The position numbers were made by a program, and so were the translations under genes. Shown in pieces: positions 46,261 to 57,474 of a stretch of 64,000 nt of DNA (positions within the stretch are counted from its first letter, which is position 1; every line of letters begins with the position of its first letter). The stretch is taken from the NCBI GenBank assembly GCA_009760885.1, contig CM019703.1, forward strand, positions 8,568,459 through 8,632,458. The letters run 5' to 3'. Under the pieces are notes generated by a model that had not been told where the DNA came from, did no database searches, and saw only the letters and a list, made by a program, of their open reading frames with translations. The DNA is from Achatina immaculata. Lineage: Eukaryota; Mollusca; Gastropoda; Stylommatophora; Achatinidae.

Positions 46261-46599
46261 CTAACATTATCTGCTTGAATGTTAAAAGATCTCCCACCAA
46301 GTTCTTCAGTTAACATTTCCCATCATCCGTTTGAGCGTATCAAAGACTACTAGCAAAAATGATGGGAGAAAGCTTTATCTCGTAATAAAATAACAATGTA
46401 GTCTCTTCTACCACACCCTAAAATCCCTTTTATATAGACGATCATACATCAATCATATAAAAAAAAATGATCTCATTTTCATAAGATAACACTATAGAAG
46501 AAGATGATGTGAGCTGGATGAAGAGATGATATATGAAGTAAAGAAAGAACAGGGCACGTATCAGCCGTTGCAGCTCATATTCCTTCATTTACTGACCCA

Positions 46600-47235
46600 C
46601 TCTACAGTTACTGCCACTTCGATTTATAGCTACTGTACTCTTACCGCTTAAATCATCCTACAGCTATTGCACCCTCTTCATTAACTTTTATGTAAGAATT
46701 AAACAATCATTAACCTTTTTCATGGCTATTATTCGCTCCTTCATTAGTCTGTTTTACAGCTACTATTCCTTCTTTCATTAACCTACTTTATAGCTAATAT
46801 TCACTCTTATTTCATTCTTTCATTAACACTCTTTATAGCTATTATTTCGCTCTTTCATTAACCCGCTTTACAGCTATTATTTAACTCTTTCATTAACCCA
46901 CTTTATAGCTATTATTTCGCTCTTTCATTAACCCACTTTATAGCTATTATTTCGCTCTTTCATTAACCCACTTTATAGCTATTATTGCACTCTTTCATTA
47001 ATCCATTTTACAGCTATTATCCCATTCTTCCATCAATTCATTTTTACATTATTATCCCTTTTCATTAGCCCATTTTCTCTTTCTCTTTTTCAGCCATTCT
47101 CCTCTCTTTCACTACCTCATTTCACGACTGTTGTTCCTCTCTTTCACTAACATATTTCACATTTGTTATCACTTCTTTCATTAACATATTTTAAGCTGTT
47201 ATCCTCTTTTTCATTAGTATATTTCACGCCTATTA
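46600..47235. repeat. 35-bp tandem array, left part of the 34/35-bp satellite
   Basis: Units of CATTAACCCACTTTATAGCT plus ATTATTTCGCTCTTT, period 35 where well kept (46891, 46926, 46961), degenerate at both ends. The spacing of TTTC, CC and ATTAT matches the 34-bp unit to the right, so both come from one ancestral monomer. Confidence 0.9.
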
Positions 47236-47515
47236 TCCCATCCAAAATAGCACAGTAGAAGCACAAATGATAAATAACATGAAAGATAGGAAAGTGTGGA
47301 GAAAGATGGTCGCTGATGCCTCCTGGCACATGATGATGATCCTATTTTTCAGTGGCCTATTTCCTGTCTATTATATCGTCTTTCCAGAAAGGATGTTGAG
47401 CAATAGAGGGCTCACCTGGGCAAGAGCAGAAAAAAAGGCGAAAGACAGGCATTTGTGGAAAACCCTTGTGGAAGCCCCATGTGCCATGGGCACTTAAGGT
47501 TCAGAGAGAGAGAGA
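47235..47515 (+). mobile_element. Non-LTR retrotransposon tail inserted in the 34/35-bp array
   Basis: The plus strand contains DRKVWRKMVADAS and, further on, LTWARAEKKAKDRHLWKTLV ending in EAPCAMGT, two forms of the DRxxWRxLV LINE terminus. Array units lie on both sides, so this is an insertion or a composite of two truncated copies. It ends near a short GA repeat at 47503-47519. Confidence 0.65.
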
Positions 47516-47600
47516 GAGATATCGTCTTTCAGTAGCCTATTTCATGTCCATTATCTCGCCTATTTCATGTCTATTATCTCGCCTTTCAGTAGCCTATTTC
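47516..47600. repeat. 34-bp array segment between LINE tail and retroposon
   Basis: Units of TTTCAGTAGCCTATTTCATG plus TCCATTATCTCGCC. Its last unit supplies the target-site duplication of the (GAA)-tailed retroposon. Confidence 0.9.
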
Positions 47601-47949
47601 TTCTTCTTCTTCTTCGTTCGCTTCTACTACCAAAACCGCACTGTGATCCTACTGAATTTACGCCTGTGGTCCTCATTAGGTCCGGTGGTCTCCTGTGTGG
47701 TCCCCGAAAGGACCACACGAGATCCACGAGAGGGCCACAAGGGGTTCAGAGTATCACATGGCTTTAGCTTGTATTCTTGGTGGGTCTCGGAAGCGGGATT
47801 GCGTGACACCGTGGTTTTCATTGCACCAGTTTAGTCTAGGTTGGACTTTCTCACCGGAAGACCTCGACGTGTTTAGGATATCAGTGCATCCCCGCCGGGT
47901 GAGAGGCGGTAGCCCACTCAGGCCAGAGTTGGACCTTCTCGCCGGAAAA
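47601..47949 (-). mobile_element. Retroposon with (GAA)n 3' tail, copy 2, with 11-bp TSD
   Basis: A 349-bp copy inserted in a 34-bp tandem array and flanked by TAGCCTATTTC at 47590-47600 and 47950-47960. The array unit at the insertion site is otherwise continuous, so this is a real target-site duplication. On the minus strand it ends in a short (GAA)n tail. Duplication plus a simple-sequence tail indicates target-primed reverse transcription. Confidence 0.87.
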
Positions 47950-48045
47950 TAGCCTATTTCAATTATCTCGTCTTTCAGTAGCCTATTTCACGTCCATTAT
48001 CTCGCCTTTCAGTAGCCTATTTCATGTCCATTATCTCATCTTTCA
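47950..48045. repeat. 34-bp array segment between retroposon and SINE
   Basis: Three units resuming in register with 47600. The last is split by the SINE. Confidence 0.9.
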
Positions 48046-48299
48046 AGGCGTCTGAGTGGCGAAGTGGTTAGTGCGCTAGTCTCTCATGGCGAAGGTCGGG
48101 GGTTCGAATCCGGCCGGAGGCGCCCCAGTCGCCCAGCTGCAGAAATGGGTACCTGATTTCTTCAGGAGTTGGGGAAGGAAAGGCGGCCAGGCATGATGCT
48201 GACCACATCATCCTCTAGTATGCTGACAGGTCAAAGAAAATATAGGCGCTAACACCATATCCCTATGTGCCTCTAAGGCATGACAGGATTACCTTTTTT
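48046..48299 (+). mobile_element. tRNA-headed SINE, best copy, inserted in the 34-bp array
   Basis: The plus strand has A box TGGCGAAGTGG (48057-48067) and a perfect B box GGTTCGAATCC (48101-48111) in a tRNA-like head. The body is CCGGAGGCGCCCCAGTCGC...GAAATGGGTACCTGA, and the tail is TAACACCATATCCCTATGTG with a T run at the 3' end. Flanked by TTATCTCATCTTTCA (48031-48045) and TTATCTCGTCTTTCA (48300-48314), a 15-bp duplication with one later change. Pol III promoter boxes are intact. Confidence 0.9.
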
Positions 48300-48845
48300 T
48301 TATCTCGTCTTTCAGCAGCCTATTTCACGTCCATTATCTCGAATTTCAGCATCCTATTTCAGGTCCGTTATCTCGTCTTTCAGCAGCCTATTTCACGTCC
48401 ATTATCTCGTCTTTCAGCAGCCTATTTCACGTCCATTATCTCGTCTTTCAGCAGCCTATTTCACGTCCACTATCTCGTCTTTCAGCAGCCTATTTCACGT
48501 CCATTATCTCGTCTTTCAGTAGCCTATTTCACGTCCATTATCTCGTCTTTCAGCAGCCTATTTCACGTCCACTATCTCGCCTTTCAGCAGCCTATTTCAC
48601 GTCCACTATCTCGTCTTTCAGCAGCCTATTTCACGTCCAATATCTCATCTTTCAGCAGCCTATTTCACGTTCACTATCTTGCCTTTCAGCAGCCTATTTC
48701 ACGTCCACTATCTCGTCTTTCAGCAGCCTATTTCACGTCCATTATCTCGTCTTTCAGCAGGCTATTTCACGTCCATTATCTCGTCTTTCAGCAGCCTATT
48801 TCACGTCCATTATCTCGTCTTTCAGCAACCTATTTCACGGCTACT
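48300..48845. repeat. 34-bp tandem array, homogeneous part
   Basis: About 16 near-identical units, TTTCAGCAGCCTATTTCACG plus TCCATTATCTCGTC. It decays after 48845. The 266-codon frame over it is a repeat artefact. Confidence 0.96.
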
Positions 48846-50084
48846 GTCCCCTCTTTCACTAACCTAACGTACAACCAGTCTCTGTCTTCTCATAATCCGT
48901 TTCACAACTGTTATCCCCGTCCAGCGCCCTCCCATTTCACAGCTACATATCCCATCACCCCCTTCTGGGCGCAAAACATAACCGTGCTAGAAGGAAGGCG
49001 CGGTTTTATCAGAACCAGACACGGACTGCCAAGAACCCTTCCCACGTCCGCGCTCCGATACGCCTGAATGGTAGCTCTCGAGTCACTTTAGACTGTGTGT
49101 GGACCGGTGAGTGCTTACAGTGGTGGAGCCTGCTTCGAAGACAGCTTCTTAGATTAATACGTCAGAAATCTAGTTCTTTAATCACGAGATCAATCAGCCC
49201 ATTTTCTTTACGACTAATTTCTGGATGACCGAGCGTCAAGGTGTTCACAACAGCATCAGCTTTTCGAGGGGATGGGACAGAAGAGAACGTGTCCCTCGGC
49301 TTCCATCCCACCTCCTCTCACTGAACAACTTTTTTCCATAAAGCTACGTCAGCGTATGTCATCTCGCATTCATACGAACACACACACACACAGTGAATAT
49401 GCCCCATACAGGAGACCGGCATCGCAGACCACAGTGGGCTGGTATCTGGCTGTGCCATAAACACGAGGAATTCGTACGCAACTGAGCGTATGTGGCCGGG
49501 GTGGGGGGGGGGGGTCGGGATGGGGGTGGGGTGGTACAGCCTGAGGTCATGACCTGTGGTGTGGTTCGGGCTGGTAGATGCTGTGGCTGTTCCGAACAAC
49601 CCGCATAGGGGAGATATATCCGAGAACGTTTTGCCTAGCGCTCTACTCGGTTTTCACGCATGCCCTTGAACGTCCTTGTGATTAATTCAGAAAACTCATC
49701 AGCTTTCTCCCAGAGCCTTACTGAACCTGCAGCCTTACTCATAACTGAGCTTGGGAGCAACGCAGTCGATAGTGATCTACTTGTATGCATAGTCAATGAG
49801 ACTGAAATCAGTAAGGCTTCACAGCCAATTTCGTTACAACGATAAGGACACCTGCTCTCTTCTCTGTCAGGAAAGCAGCGCCAAAAAATCACGTCCCTGC
49901 AACACGAGGCGGACCGGAGTATACCATACACGTGATCATCAGTGTGATAAGGGAGAACTAGATTTTCGCGCAAAAAATCAATCCTTTGAATATACGACCC
50001 AGCTTACAACAGGTGCAAGCAAATGAAAAATCTGCAGCATATACATACAGTCAATGGATAGGAGATGTTTACATATAAAGGTTC
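48846..50084. other. No recognisable gene
   Basis: Unique-looking DNA with a CA microsatellite (49378-49392) and a G run near 49503. No exon with both splice sites and a believable protein was seen. Confidence 0.5.
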
Positions 50085-50505
50085 AGCTTGAACACAGACA
50101 GACATTCAGTCTCACTTAACACATAATGACAGACATTTCAGTCACTTAACGCACAAAGACAGGCATTCAGTCAGACTGAACACACACGGTCACTTAACAC
50201 ACAAAGACAGACATTCAGTCAGACTGAACGCACAGACAGACATTCAGTCAGACTGAACACTCAGACACTGAGTCACTAAACACACAAAGACAGACATTCA
50301 GTCACTTAACACACAAAGACAGACATTCAGTCAGACTGAACACACAGACAGACATTCAGTCACTTAAAACACAAAGACAGACATTCAGTCACTTAAAACA
50401 CGAAGACAGACATTCAGTCACTTAACACACAAAGACAGACATTCAGTCACTTAACACACAAAGACAGATATTCAATCAGACTGAACACACTGACATTCAG
50501 TCATC
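50085..50505. repeat. 29-30-bp tandem array
   Basis: About 14 units of ACATTCAGTCACTTAACACA plus CAAAGACAG, with a second form CAGTCAGACTGAACACACAG. Confidence 0.93.
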
Positions 50506-50824
50506 TGTTACACGCCTGGCCAATACGTGCTGGCGGTCGCTCTACTTTAATTTTGGGGTCATTATTTATCACATCTAATCAGTTTCGGCTACCTCGTCCT
50601 TTTCTCTTTTCGTGCCATTTTGGTCATCCCACTAAACCATACATTTCTGGGCTTCCTTTTTTTTTTCCAACTGGTGTTTTTCAGTGACCGTCATGTCCAC
50701 GCTTATACCTCCTCGAGATATATCCAAAGAATTTTATGTCCTTTTTTTTCATATGGCTGTCGTGAATTTTCCCACACGTTTTTATGGCTTCTCCGAATGT
50801 AAGCTCTATTACGACGTAGAAGCA

Positions 50825-51052
50825 AATTGGGGGATATTATGTTTGTGACCATTATCTTCCATGACCTGTCCACGCGCTTGAGAGTCACGTGGCCAGGATC
50901 ACGTCTGGCCTGCCCTTCCTTCTTCAGCCCCCAGAAGAAGTCAGGTACCCATTTCTACGGCTGAGTGACCTTGACGACCCCGGCCGGGCTTGAAGCACTG
51001 AACTCCGCGAAAGACATGAAAGCACTAAGCGCTACGCCACTCGGGCCTCCAA
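50825..51052 (-). mobile_element. tRNA-headed SINE, third head variant
   Basis: The minus strand begins GGAGGCCCGAGTGGCGTAGC, with a poor B box (GTGCTTCAAGCCC). The body is CGGCCGGGGTCGTC...GAAATGGGTACCTGACTTCT, and the family tail is degraded (TGGTCACAAACATAATATCC). Confidence 0.75.
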
Positions 51053-51334
51053 CTTTTACCAGAATTTTATGAGTATTAACACGTAAAATCCCCCCCCTCC
51101 CCACGATACATGTTTCATATTTTAGCTACACGCCGCGGTAGATGGGCGAGAAAGAAGGGCATGTGACAGCAACAGCTGGTGTGGACTGAAAAGAAAACTG
51201 AGGAGCTATGTGCAAGACGTTGTCATGGATACAAAAACAATGGTAACCCGGCTTCCTGAGCTATCCCAAGCGCTGAAGATAATGTTTGTGTGTTTACAAC
51301 TGGCATAAGAGCTTATGACATCCTCATCCAGTAA

Positions 51335-51490
51335 AAGAGAGAAAGAGGGAGGAGGAAAGAGAGGGAGAGGGGGAGAGAGACAGTGGAAGGAGAGAGAAAG
51401 AGGGTGGAGGAAAGAGAGAAAGAGGGTGGAGGAAAGAGAGGGAGAGGGGGAGAGAAAGGAAGAGGCAGGGAGAGGGGAGAGAGAGAGCGA
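51335..51490. repeat. Purine-rich GA minisatellite
   Basis: Imperfect units of GGAGGAAAGAGAGAAAGAGG and GGGAGAGGGGGAGAGA, entirely purine on the plus strand for about 130 bp, so able to form triplex DNA. Confidence 0.92.
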
Positions 51491-51739
51491 TTATTTTTTA
51501 ATCTGACATGGATGTGTGCTTATGTGACAGGGACTTACGTGACGGGGTCGTAACCAAATGGGCTTATGTGACGGGGTCGCAGCAAACATGTGTCATGTAT
51601 TACTACATCTGTATGGTTGTTATATGATGTATGTATAGATATGTGTGTAAGGTTAGATGATCATATTTTCAACCATTTAAAAAAATAAATAGAAAATTCC
51701 AGAAGTATGGAAAAAAGATTATGCATTTTAAATGAAAAA

Positions 51740-51968
51740 ATATCGACATAACGTTATATTTATTTTTAAAATATGGACAAAACTGCATATTTTATATCCA
51801 AAAATGTGGGACAAAACTGGATATTTTATACACCCTTCCCCCCCCCCCCCCCAAATGGGGACAAAACTGGACATTTTATATCCAGTAAAGTGAAGAAGAT
51901 TCTATATTTTATATTTTTAAAATGTGGACAAAACTGGATAATTTGTTTCTAAAATATTGGCAAAACTG

Positions 51969-52016
<48 letters not shown>
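51740..52016. repeat. 33-bp tandem with C run and (AT)n
   Basis: Degenerate units of ATGTGGACAAAACTGGATAT plus TTTATATCC, interrupted by a C run (51838-51852) and ending in about 23 AT dinucleotides (51971-52016). Confidence 0.9.
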
Positions 52017-52020
<4 letters not shown>

Positions 52021-52724
52021 ATTTTAATTTTAAACAAATGCACAAGGCGGATATTTTATTGTCAAAACCTGGATAAAATAAAGGTCTGCGTTTTTAAAAT
52101 GTGGATTAACGGTGAGAATTTTACAGAAACCGAGACAAAAGACATAAACACGAAGAGAAATGTCAACACTTTTAAGAGAGAGAGACAGAACTTTCATTAG
52201 AAGGGGTGAAAGAAAAGACTCGCACAATAAGCAAAGCGAAGTCTCGCAAACGAAAAACAACACGAAATAACGACCTCAAAACAAAAGCACCGCAGACAGA
52301 CGAGGACAAGACACCGCTGGCCTACAAGAAGACTGACGTGTACAGTCGTGTGAGTCCCTGGTAGCAGAGCTGCCGTAACACAGACTAGATTTCAATCAAA
52401 TGCAGCACAAGGGGGCGCTGTTGTCAAACACAGACGTTGAATTCATCCCTTAAAATACCGCGGCCACTTTGAAAATATAAACGATGGCGTTGCATTTTTT
52501 TTTTCCCCAAAAGATGTTTACAGTGAGGTATGTGTGAACAAACGGCGTTGGAGAATTTGCTTAATTTTGTATATTTCAGCAATTTTTAGGCGGACAGACA
52601 GATCCTACACTATACCACGATCAATCGGGTAACGACGGAAGAAATCCCTACACAGTGATGGAGCCTGTTCAGAAGTGAACTTCCTACATCAAACTACAAT
52701 CCAGCATAACAACGAGACAACGTA

Positions 52725-52950
52725 GAAATATGGGATTAGGGCTCACACCGTCCATGCTCTGACGGCACGCTAGCGGGTCTTGTGGTCTTCTGCATTAACG
52801 CCTTGGCCGTTTTGCCTTGCCCCTGGTCCAGAAGGTGTCAGGTACCAAATTTCAAGAGTCTGATGACTGAGTCGCTTACAGCAGGATTCAAACTACCGAA
52901 CATAGCCGTGAGAGATGAGTACACTAACCATGTGGCTAGTCAGGCGATCC
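52725..52950 (-). mobile_element. tRNA-headed SINE, old copy
   Basis: The minus strand has an A-box-like TGACTAGCCACATGGTTAGT head, a weak B box GGTAGTTTGAATCC, then body and tail (AGAAGGTGTCAGGTACC on the plus strand; GAGCCCTAATCCCATAT on the minus). Strongly diverged. Confidence 0.6.
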
Positions 52951-53031
52951 AATACGACGTCTTTAATACTCGTGCAGCTGCTTGTGGGAGACAGATAGAA
53001 CCATCTTCTTATGTAGGTCACTGGAAGTCAT

Positions 53032-53255
53032 CATCATCTTCTTCTTCTTCTTCGTTCGCTTCTACCACCAAGACCGCCCTGTGATCCTACTGAATTTACC
53101 CCTGTGGTCCTCGTTAAGTCCCGTGGTCCCCCGTATGGTCCCCGAGAGGACCACAGGAGGTTCAGAGTATCTCAGGGCTTGAGCCTGTATTCTTGGTGGG
53201 TCTCAGAAGCGGGATTCCGTGACACCGTGGTTTTCGTTGCACCAGTTTAGTCTAG
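53032..53255 (-). mobile_element. Retroposon with (GAA)n 3' tail, copy 3, with 12-bp TSD
   Basis: A 224-bp, 5'-truncated copy flanked by ACTGGAAGTCAT at 53020-53031 and 53256-53267. It is closely similar to copy 2 from the (GAA)n tail to the GCACCAGTTTAGTCTAG segment, where it ends. The independent truncation point and perfect duplication confirm retroposition. Confidence 0.88.
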
Positions 53256-53289
53256 ACTGGAAGTCATTAAAACTGTGGCAGCCTGCTAC

Positions 53290-53365
53290 CGCCGCAACCA
53301 CTACCACCACCATCATCATCACAACCACCACCACCACCATCATCATCACAACCACCACCACCATC
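53290..53365. repeat. (CCA/TCA)n trinucleotide repeat
   Basis: CCACCA and TCATCA runs in a higher-order repeat of about 38 bp, directly beyond the third retroposon copy. Confidence 0.93.
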
Positions 53366-53399
53366 ATTATCAGTAATGAACACATGAATTAAAGTACTC

Positions 53400-55160
53400 A
53401 AGTTCAACTGCATTCTTAATAATAACAATAATCATGTCCAGCCTATAACTAAAAAGCTCTTTCCGAAACTGCACTCCTCTATTTCTTTCTTCCTTACTTC
53501 CTCAAAAACCCCAGCCTGGCCCCCCTCCCTAAATATCCTCACTGTACCTTTGTGCCGGATAGCGTGGCTTAGCGTGAAAGAAAAACGCCACGTGATCGTA
53601 ACAGACTATATGTAAATAACTTGAACCAAGCAGCGCGCGTAATACAGGTACTGTATTTATGGGCACGTCTGAGCGTGCGTGTATCAGTGTGTGGTTTGGG
53701 GGGAGGGGAGGGGAGGGAAGGGGAGGGATATCAGCGAAGAAAGATCAGGGTGGTAAGTCTCTACAGTCATCGCCAACATCATTTACTGACCCGGCGAACT
53801 GGTTTCTGTTATTTAGGATACAGGCAAAGCCCATCATCATATCTAAACAGTTCATGAGTTTTCACTTTTTCTCCCTTGTGCCAGACAGATGAAGGTGCAT
53901 CATCATCATCATCATCAATAATAAAGCAGGCAGCTAAAGTCCACAACACTTAATCTGACCTAGTTTTCAGCATATCTCTCTCTCTCTCTCTCTCTTTTCA
54001 AAGGGCAGAATGTCAGACGGGCCTGCGTGCCCAATTCTTAACCCTTTAGAAATAAAGATCAATCAATCTCTCTCATACACACACATACATTCTGGAGTTC
54101 TGCCTGAAAGATATGTTTCTTCTCCTTTATCCAACCACCATCTCCATCCTTGTCATCTCCAAACCTAACTGCTTATCTTGATCACCATTTTCTCCAGTCA
54201 CTCTGGGCTGCCCTAGGGACCTACCATCTCCTCACATCTGACATCACATCTGAATGCAATGTATTCTCGAACGCTGTAAAACGTTCAATATTTCCGCCGT
54301 CATCCTACGTCATTCACTCGACCCGTCTCAATTCAACTCACTCATAATCTCGCAGAAAGCTTCTGTTTTCCCTTTCAGTTTCTCCATATATCTGCTACAA
54401 AGAATAAATGTGAAAAATAAAAACCCCATGCTTTATCAAGTTTGGGCCTAATTTACATATGCCAGATCTGGAGTTTCTGTACGTGGCTTATTCACTACCA
54501 AAATTTACTTTCTCCAATTTCTGATTTCCTTTCCAGTTGTAAAATGTCATCTACTGACACCATGCTTTTTCTGTAGAAAAGTTCTAACTGATTTAAAGCT
54601 TTCAAAAGTTGTAAACTAAATGTTTGTGTAGGTTATTTTCTGCTCTCCTCTATGATCTGTAATTTACTGGTATTTACTCCAGACCTTCTGCGCATTATCA
54701 TGACCTTCACTGTCCGTTTTGTATTCAAACTGTTGCTAAGAAGAAGAAGAAGAAGAAGCAGCAGCAGAAAAAGAAGAAGAAGAAGAACCCCACAAAATCC
54801 AATTTTATCCAGACTTCTGGACTATGTCTGTGATCGTCTGATCTTGATTCAGATCAGCCTTGTTAGAAGGGCTTAACCAGGTACTACTAGTACTACTACA
54901 ATAACTATTAATAACAGTAACAGCAATAATAACAAACAATAATGTTCACATATATCTACGACGTTATTGACCCAATCGACTGGATTTACACATACAAAAT
55001 ATTTAAGGGCATAAGATCCAATACGTAACTAAAACGTGCGTGTATGTTTGTATGTACGTGCATATATACATAGATAGACAAGTTTATGAAGTACCAGCAT
55101 ACCCACCCACACAGTGTCCCTACTTCATGAAAAAAAAAACAAACCCAGACAGTGCACATT
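53400..55160. other. No recognisable gene; microsatellites
   Basis: Contains a GGGGA run near 53700, (ATC)n at about 53900, (CT)n near 53975 and (AAG)n with CAG at 54739-54788. Short open frames are low in complexity or lack splice sites. Confidence 0.5.
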
Positions 55161-55225
55161 TCTACCACGTAACAGCGGGTATTGTAAAATACAAGCAAAA
55201 TGATCCTAGAAGTTCACACAACATA
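55160..55225. repeat. Left remnant of the 50-bp array, cut by mariner
   Basis: Has the array core AAAATGATCCTAGAAGTTCA just before the mariner end at 55226. The array resumes at 56519, so the transposon jumped into it. Confidence 0.8.
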
Positions 55226-56518
55226 CGAGGGTTGATTGATAAATTCGCGGCCTAAGGTACAAATACGTGAAACACACAGTTGATATTAAGTGCATCTGTA
55301 GATCATGTTAATGTAAGATTAAACACCAAGTTTCAAGAAATTAACTGCAAACAATTTTTCTTTACAGGCTACTGAAGTGGTAAGGGGTGGCAGAAACTGA
55401 GAAAATGGATAAAATTTCTCATCGAGAAGTCATTCACTACCTTTACATCTGGGGTTCATCATTTAAGGAGACCTATGAGTATATGGTAGAGACTCTACGG
55501 AAGAGTGCCCCTTCTTACAGCACAGTGGAAAAAAATGGGCAGCTCAATTCAAACATGGAAGAGAGAGTCTGGAAGATGATCCCCGTTCAGTAAGACCAAG
55601 AACGGTAACCACCTATAAAACTACCGACATAATCCATGATATGATAAAGGAGGATCGACGACTAATTGAGCGGTACATTGATACTGAGTTGGGCATCTCC
55701 CACGGACGTGTTCATGCCATTATTCACAAGGATCTTCAAATGACAAAGGTCTCTGCTCGATGGATCCCGAAACTTCTTGGAGCTGATCACAAGCGACATC
55801 GTCTCAACATGTCAAGAGACAATCTTGCCCAATTTTCTGCAGATCCTGAAAAGTTTCTCCAGCAATTTGTGACTATGGATGAGACTTGGTTCATCATTTT
55901 CAACCAGAAACTAAAGAACAGTCAAAGCAGTGGGAACATCTTAGATCCCCACCTTCAAAGAAAGCAATGGTGGTTCTGTCTGCAGCCAAAGTGATGCCTT
56001 CCATCTTTTGGGATTCAGAAGCTGTGCTATTGGTAGACTATCTTCAAAAGGGCAGAACGGATTCCGGGACCTATTACGCTAATCTTGTGAAGCAACTGCG
56101 GGTCATACTGAAGGAAAAGCATCGAGGGAAATTAACAAGAGGAGTCATGTCTCATCAAGACAATGCTCCAGTTCACAAGTCGGCGGTGGCATGCTGCCAT
56201 TCATGAATGCGGCTTCCAGCTTCTTGAACATCCTCTTTATTCACTGGATTTGGGCCCTTCAGACTATTACCTGTTTACCAAACTCAAAAAGCAGCTCAGT
56301 GGTCGCAAATTTGCTTCAGATGATGATGTCATTCATGCTGTAGACCACTTTCTACTGGCACAAGATGCTGACTTTTAAAAAGAAGAGACCCGTATGCTCC
56401 AGGATCGCTGGACTAAGTGCATAAACTTGCAAGGGAACTATGTTGAGAAATAACCCCAAAAAGTTGTCCACAAATAATCTGTTGTAACTTATGCCGAGAA
56501 CTTATCAATCACCCCTCG
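55226..56518 (+). mobile_element. mariner transposon, full length, TA duplication
   Basis: A 1293-bp element with imperfect inverted ends: left CGAGGGTTGATTGATAAATT and right (reverse complement) CGAGGGGTGATTGATAAGTT, flanked by TA at 55224-55225 and 56519-56520. Length, TA duplication and the encoded D,D34D-type transposase identify a mariner. The mismatches between the ends and the broken reading frame show an old, inactive copy. Confidence 0.95.
55387..56378 (+). pseudogene. mariner transposase, inactivated by frameshifts
   Basis: A cut-and-paste transposase that would bind the element ends. Pieces lie in three frames: 55387-55593 (N-terminal helix-turn-helix, HREVIHYLYIWGSSFKETYE), 55641-55910 (second helix-turn-helix, GISHGRVHAIIHKDLQM, and first catalytic block VTMDETWF), about 55886-56180 (PPSKKAMVVLSAAK, second block SHQDNAPVHKS) and 56163-56378 (HPLYSLDLGPSDYYLFTKLK, third Asp). 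The three Asp blocks stand in mariner order. At least three frame changes separate the parts, and the two conserved Pro-Asp-Leu-Ala-Pro positions read Leu-Asp-Leu-Gly-Pro. Non-functional. Confidence 0.93.
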
Positions 56519-57055
56519 TAACACACCAGTTGTAACAAGCAATATGCAAAATGATCCCAGCAGTTCACATAACATAACATACCAGTTGTAACAAACAACA
56601 AACAAAATGATTCTAGGCGTTGACATAAACTGTTACTAGCTGTAACAAACAACAAAATGATCCTAGCAGTTCACATAAACTAGCTGTAACAAACAACAAA
56701 CTGATCCTAGCCGTTCACATAAACTGCTACTAGCTGTAACAAACAACAAACTGATCCTAGCCGTTCACATAAACTGCTACTAGCTGTAACAAACAACAAA
56801 CTGATCCTAGCCGTTCACATAAACTGCTACTAGCTGTAACAAACAACAAAATGATCCTAGCAGTTCACACAACATAACACACCAGCTGTAACAAACAACA
56901 AAATGATCCTAGCCGTTCACATAAACTGCTACTAGCTGTAACAAACAACAAAATGATCCTAGCAGTTCACATAAACTGCTACTAGCTGTAACAAACAACA
57001 AAATGATCCTAGCAGTTCACACAACATAACACACCAGCTGTAACAAACGACGCAC
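56519..57055. repeat. 50-bp tandem array flanking mariner
   Basis: About ten units of CTACTAGCTGTAACAAACAA, CAAACTGATCCTAGC and CGTTCACATAAACTG, with a longer variant (CACACAACATAACACACCAG). The unit period is 50 bp at 56701/56751. Confidence 0.95.
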
Positions 57056-57474
57056 AAACATAAGATAACAATCTTCCATGATGCCCCCCCCCCCCCCCAA
57101 AAAAAAAAATACAGACACTCCCCGCAGAAATTCTCTCCCCTGAATGTGCAACTCTGTCACTCCAGAACTTATCATTCCTGAACGATGGCTCTGGAACGGC
57201 TGTATCTGCTCTTTCCATGTCAGGCAGGTACGCGAAGAAGGGTTCTCCCTTGAGTGCCTGCAAGCCCAGTGGTTCTCATACCCTACAGAACATTCTGGAA
57301 AGCAATTCACAAGCTAAAACATAACATGTCATCAGATTTAGTCTTTACTTTTAAACAATTTCGTTTAATTCTCCTCAAATTTCATTTCATTCCAAGCATT
57401 TTCGCCAATGCTCCATTATTTCTGTGATTATCTTAGGAACTGAATTATATCTGTTGGATTTGTTAGAGACAGCC

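Noticed and set aside
48046..48120. tRNA gene
   Set aside because: Good A and B boxes, but the head runs on into SINE body with a target-site duplication around the whole 254 bp. The same applies to the heads at 27.2, 45.6, 51.0 and 62.0 kb.
48267..49067. 266-codon frame with repeats of LSRLSAAYFTSIISS type
   Set aside because: It starts within a SINE and runs through the 34-bp array, shifting peptide register every unit. Not a gene.
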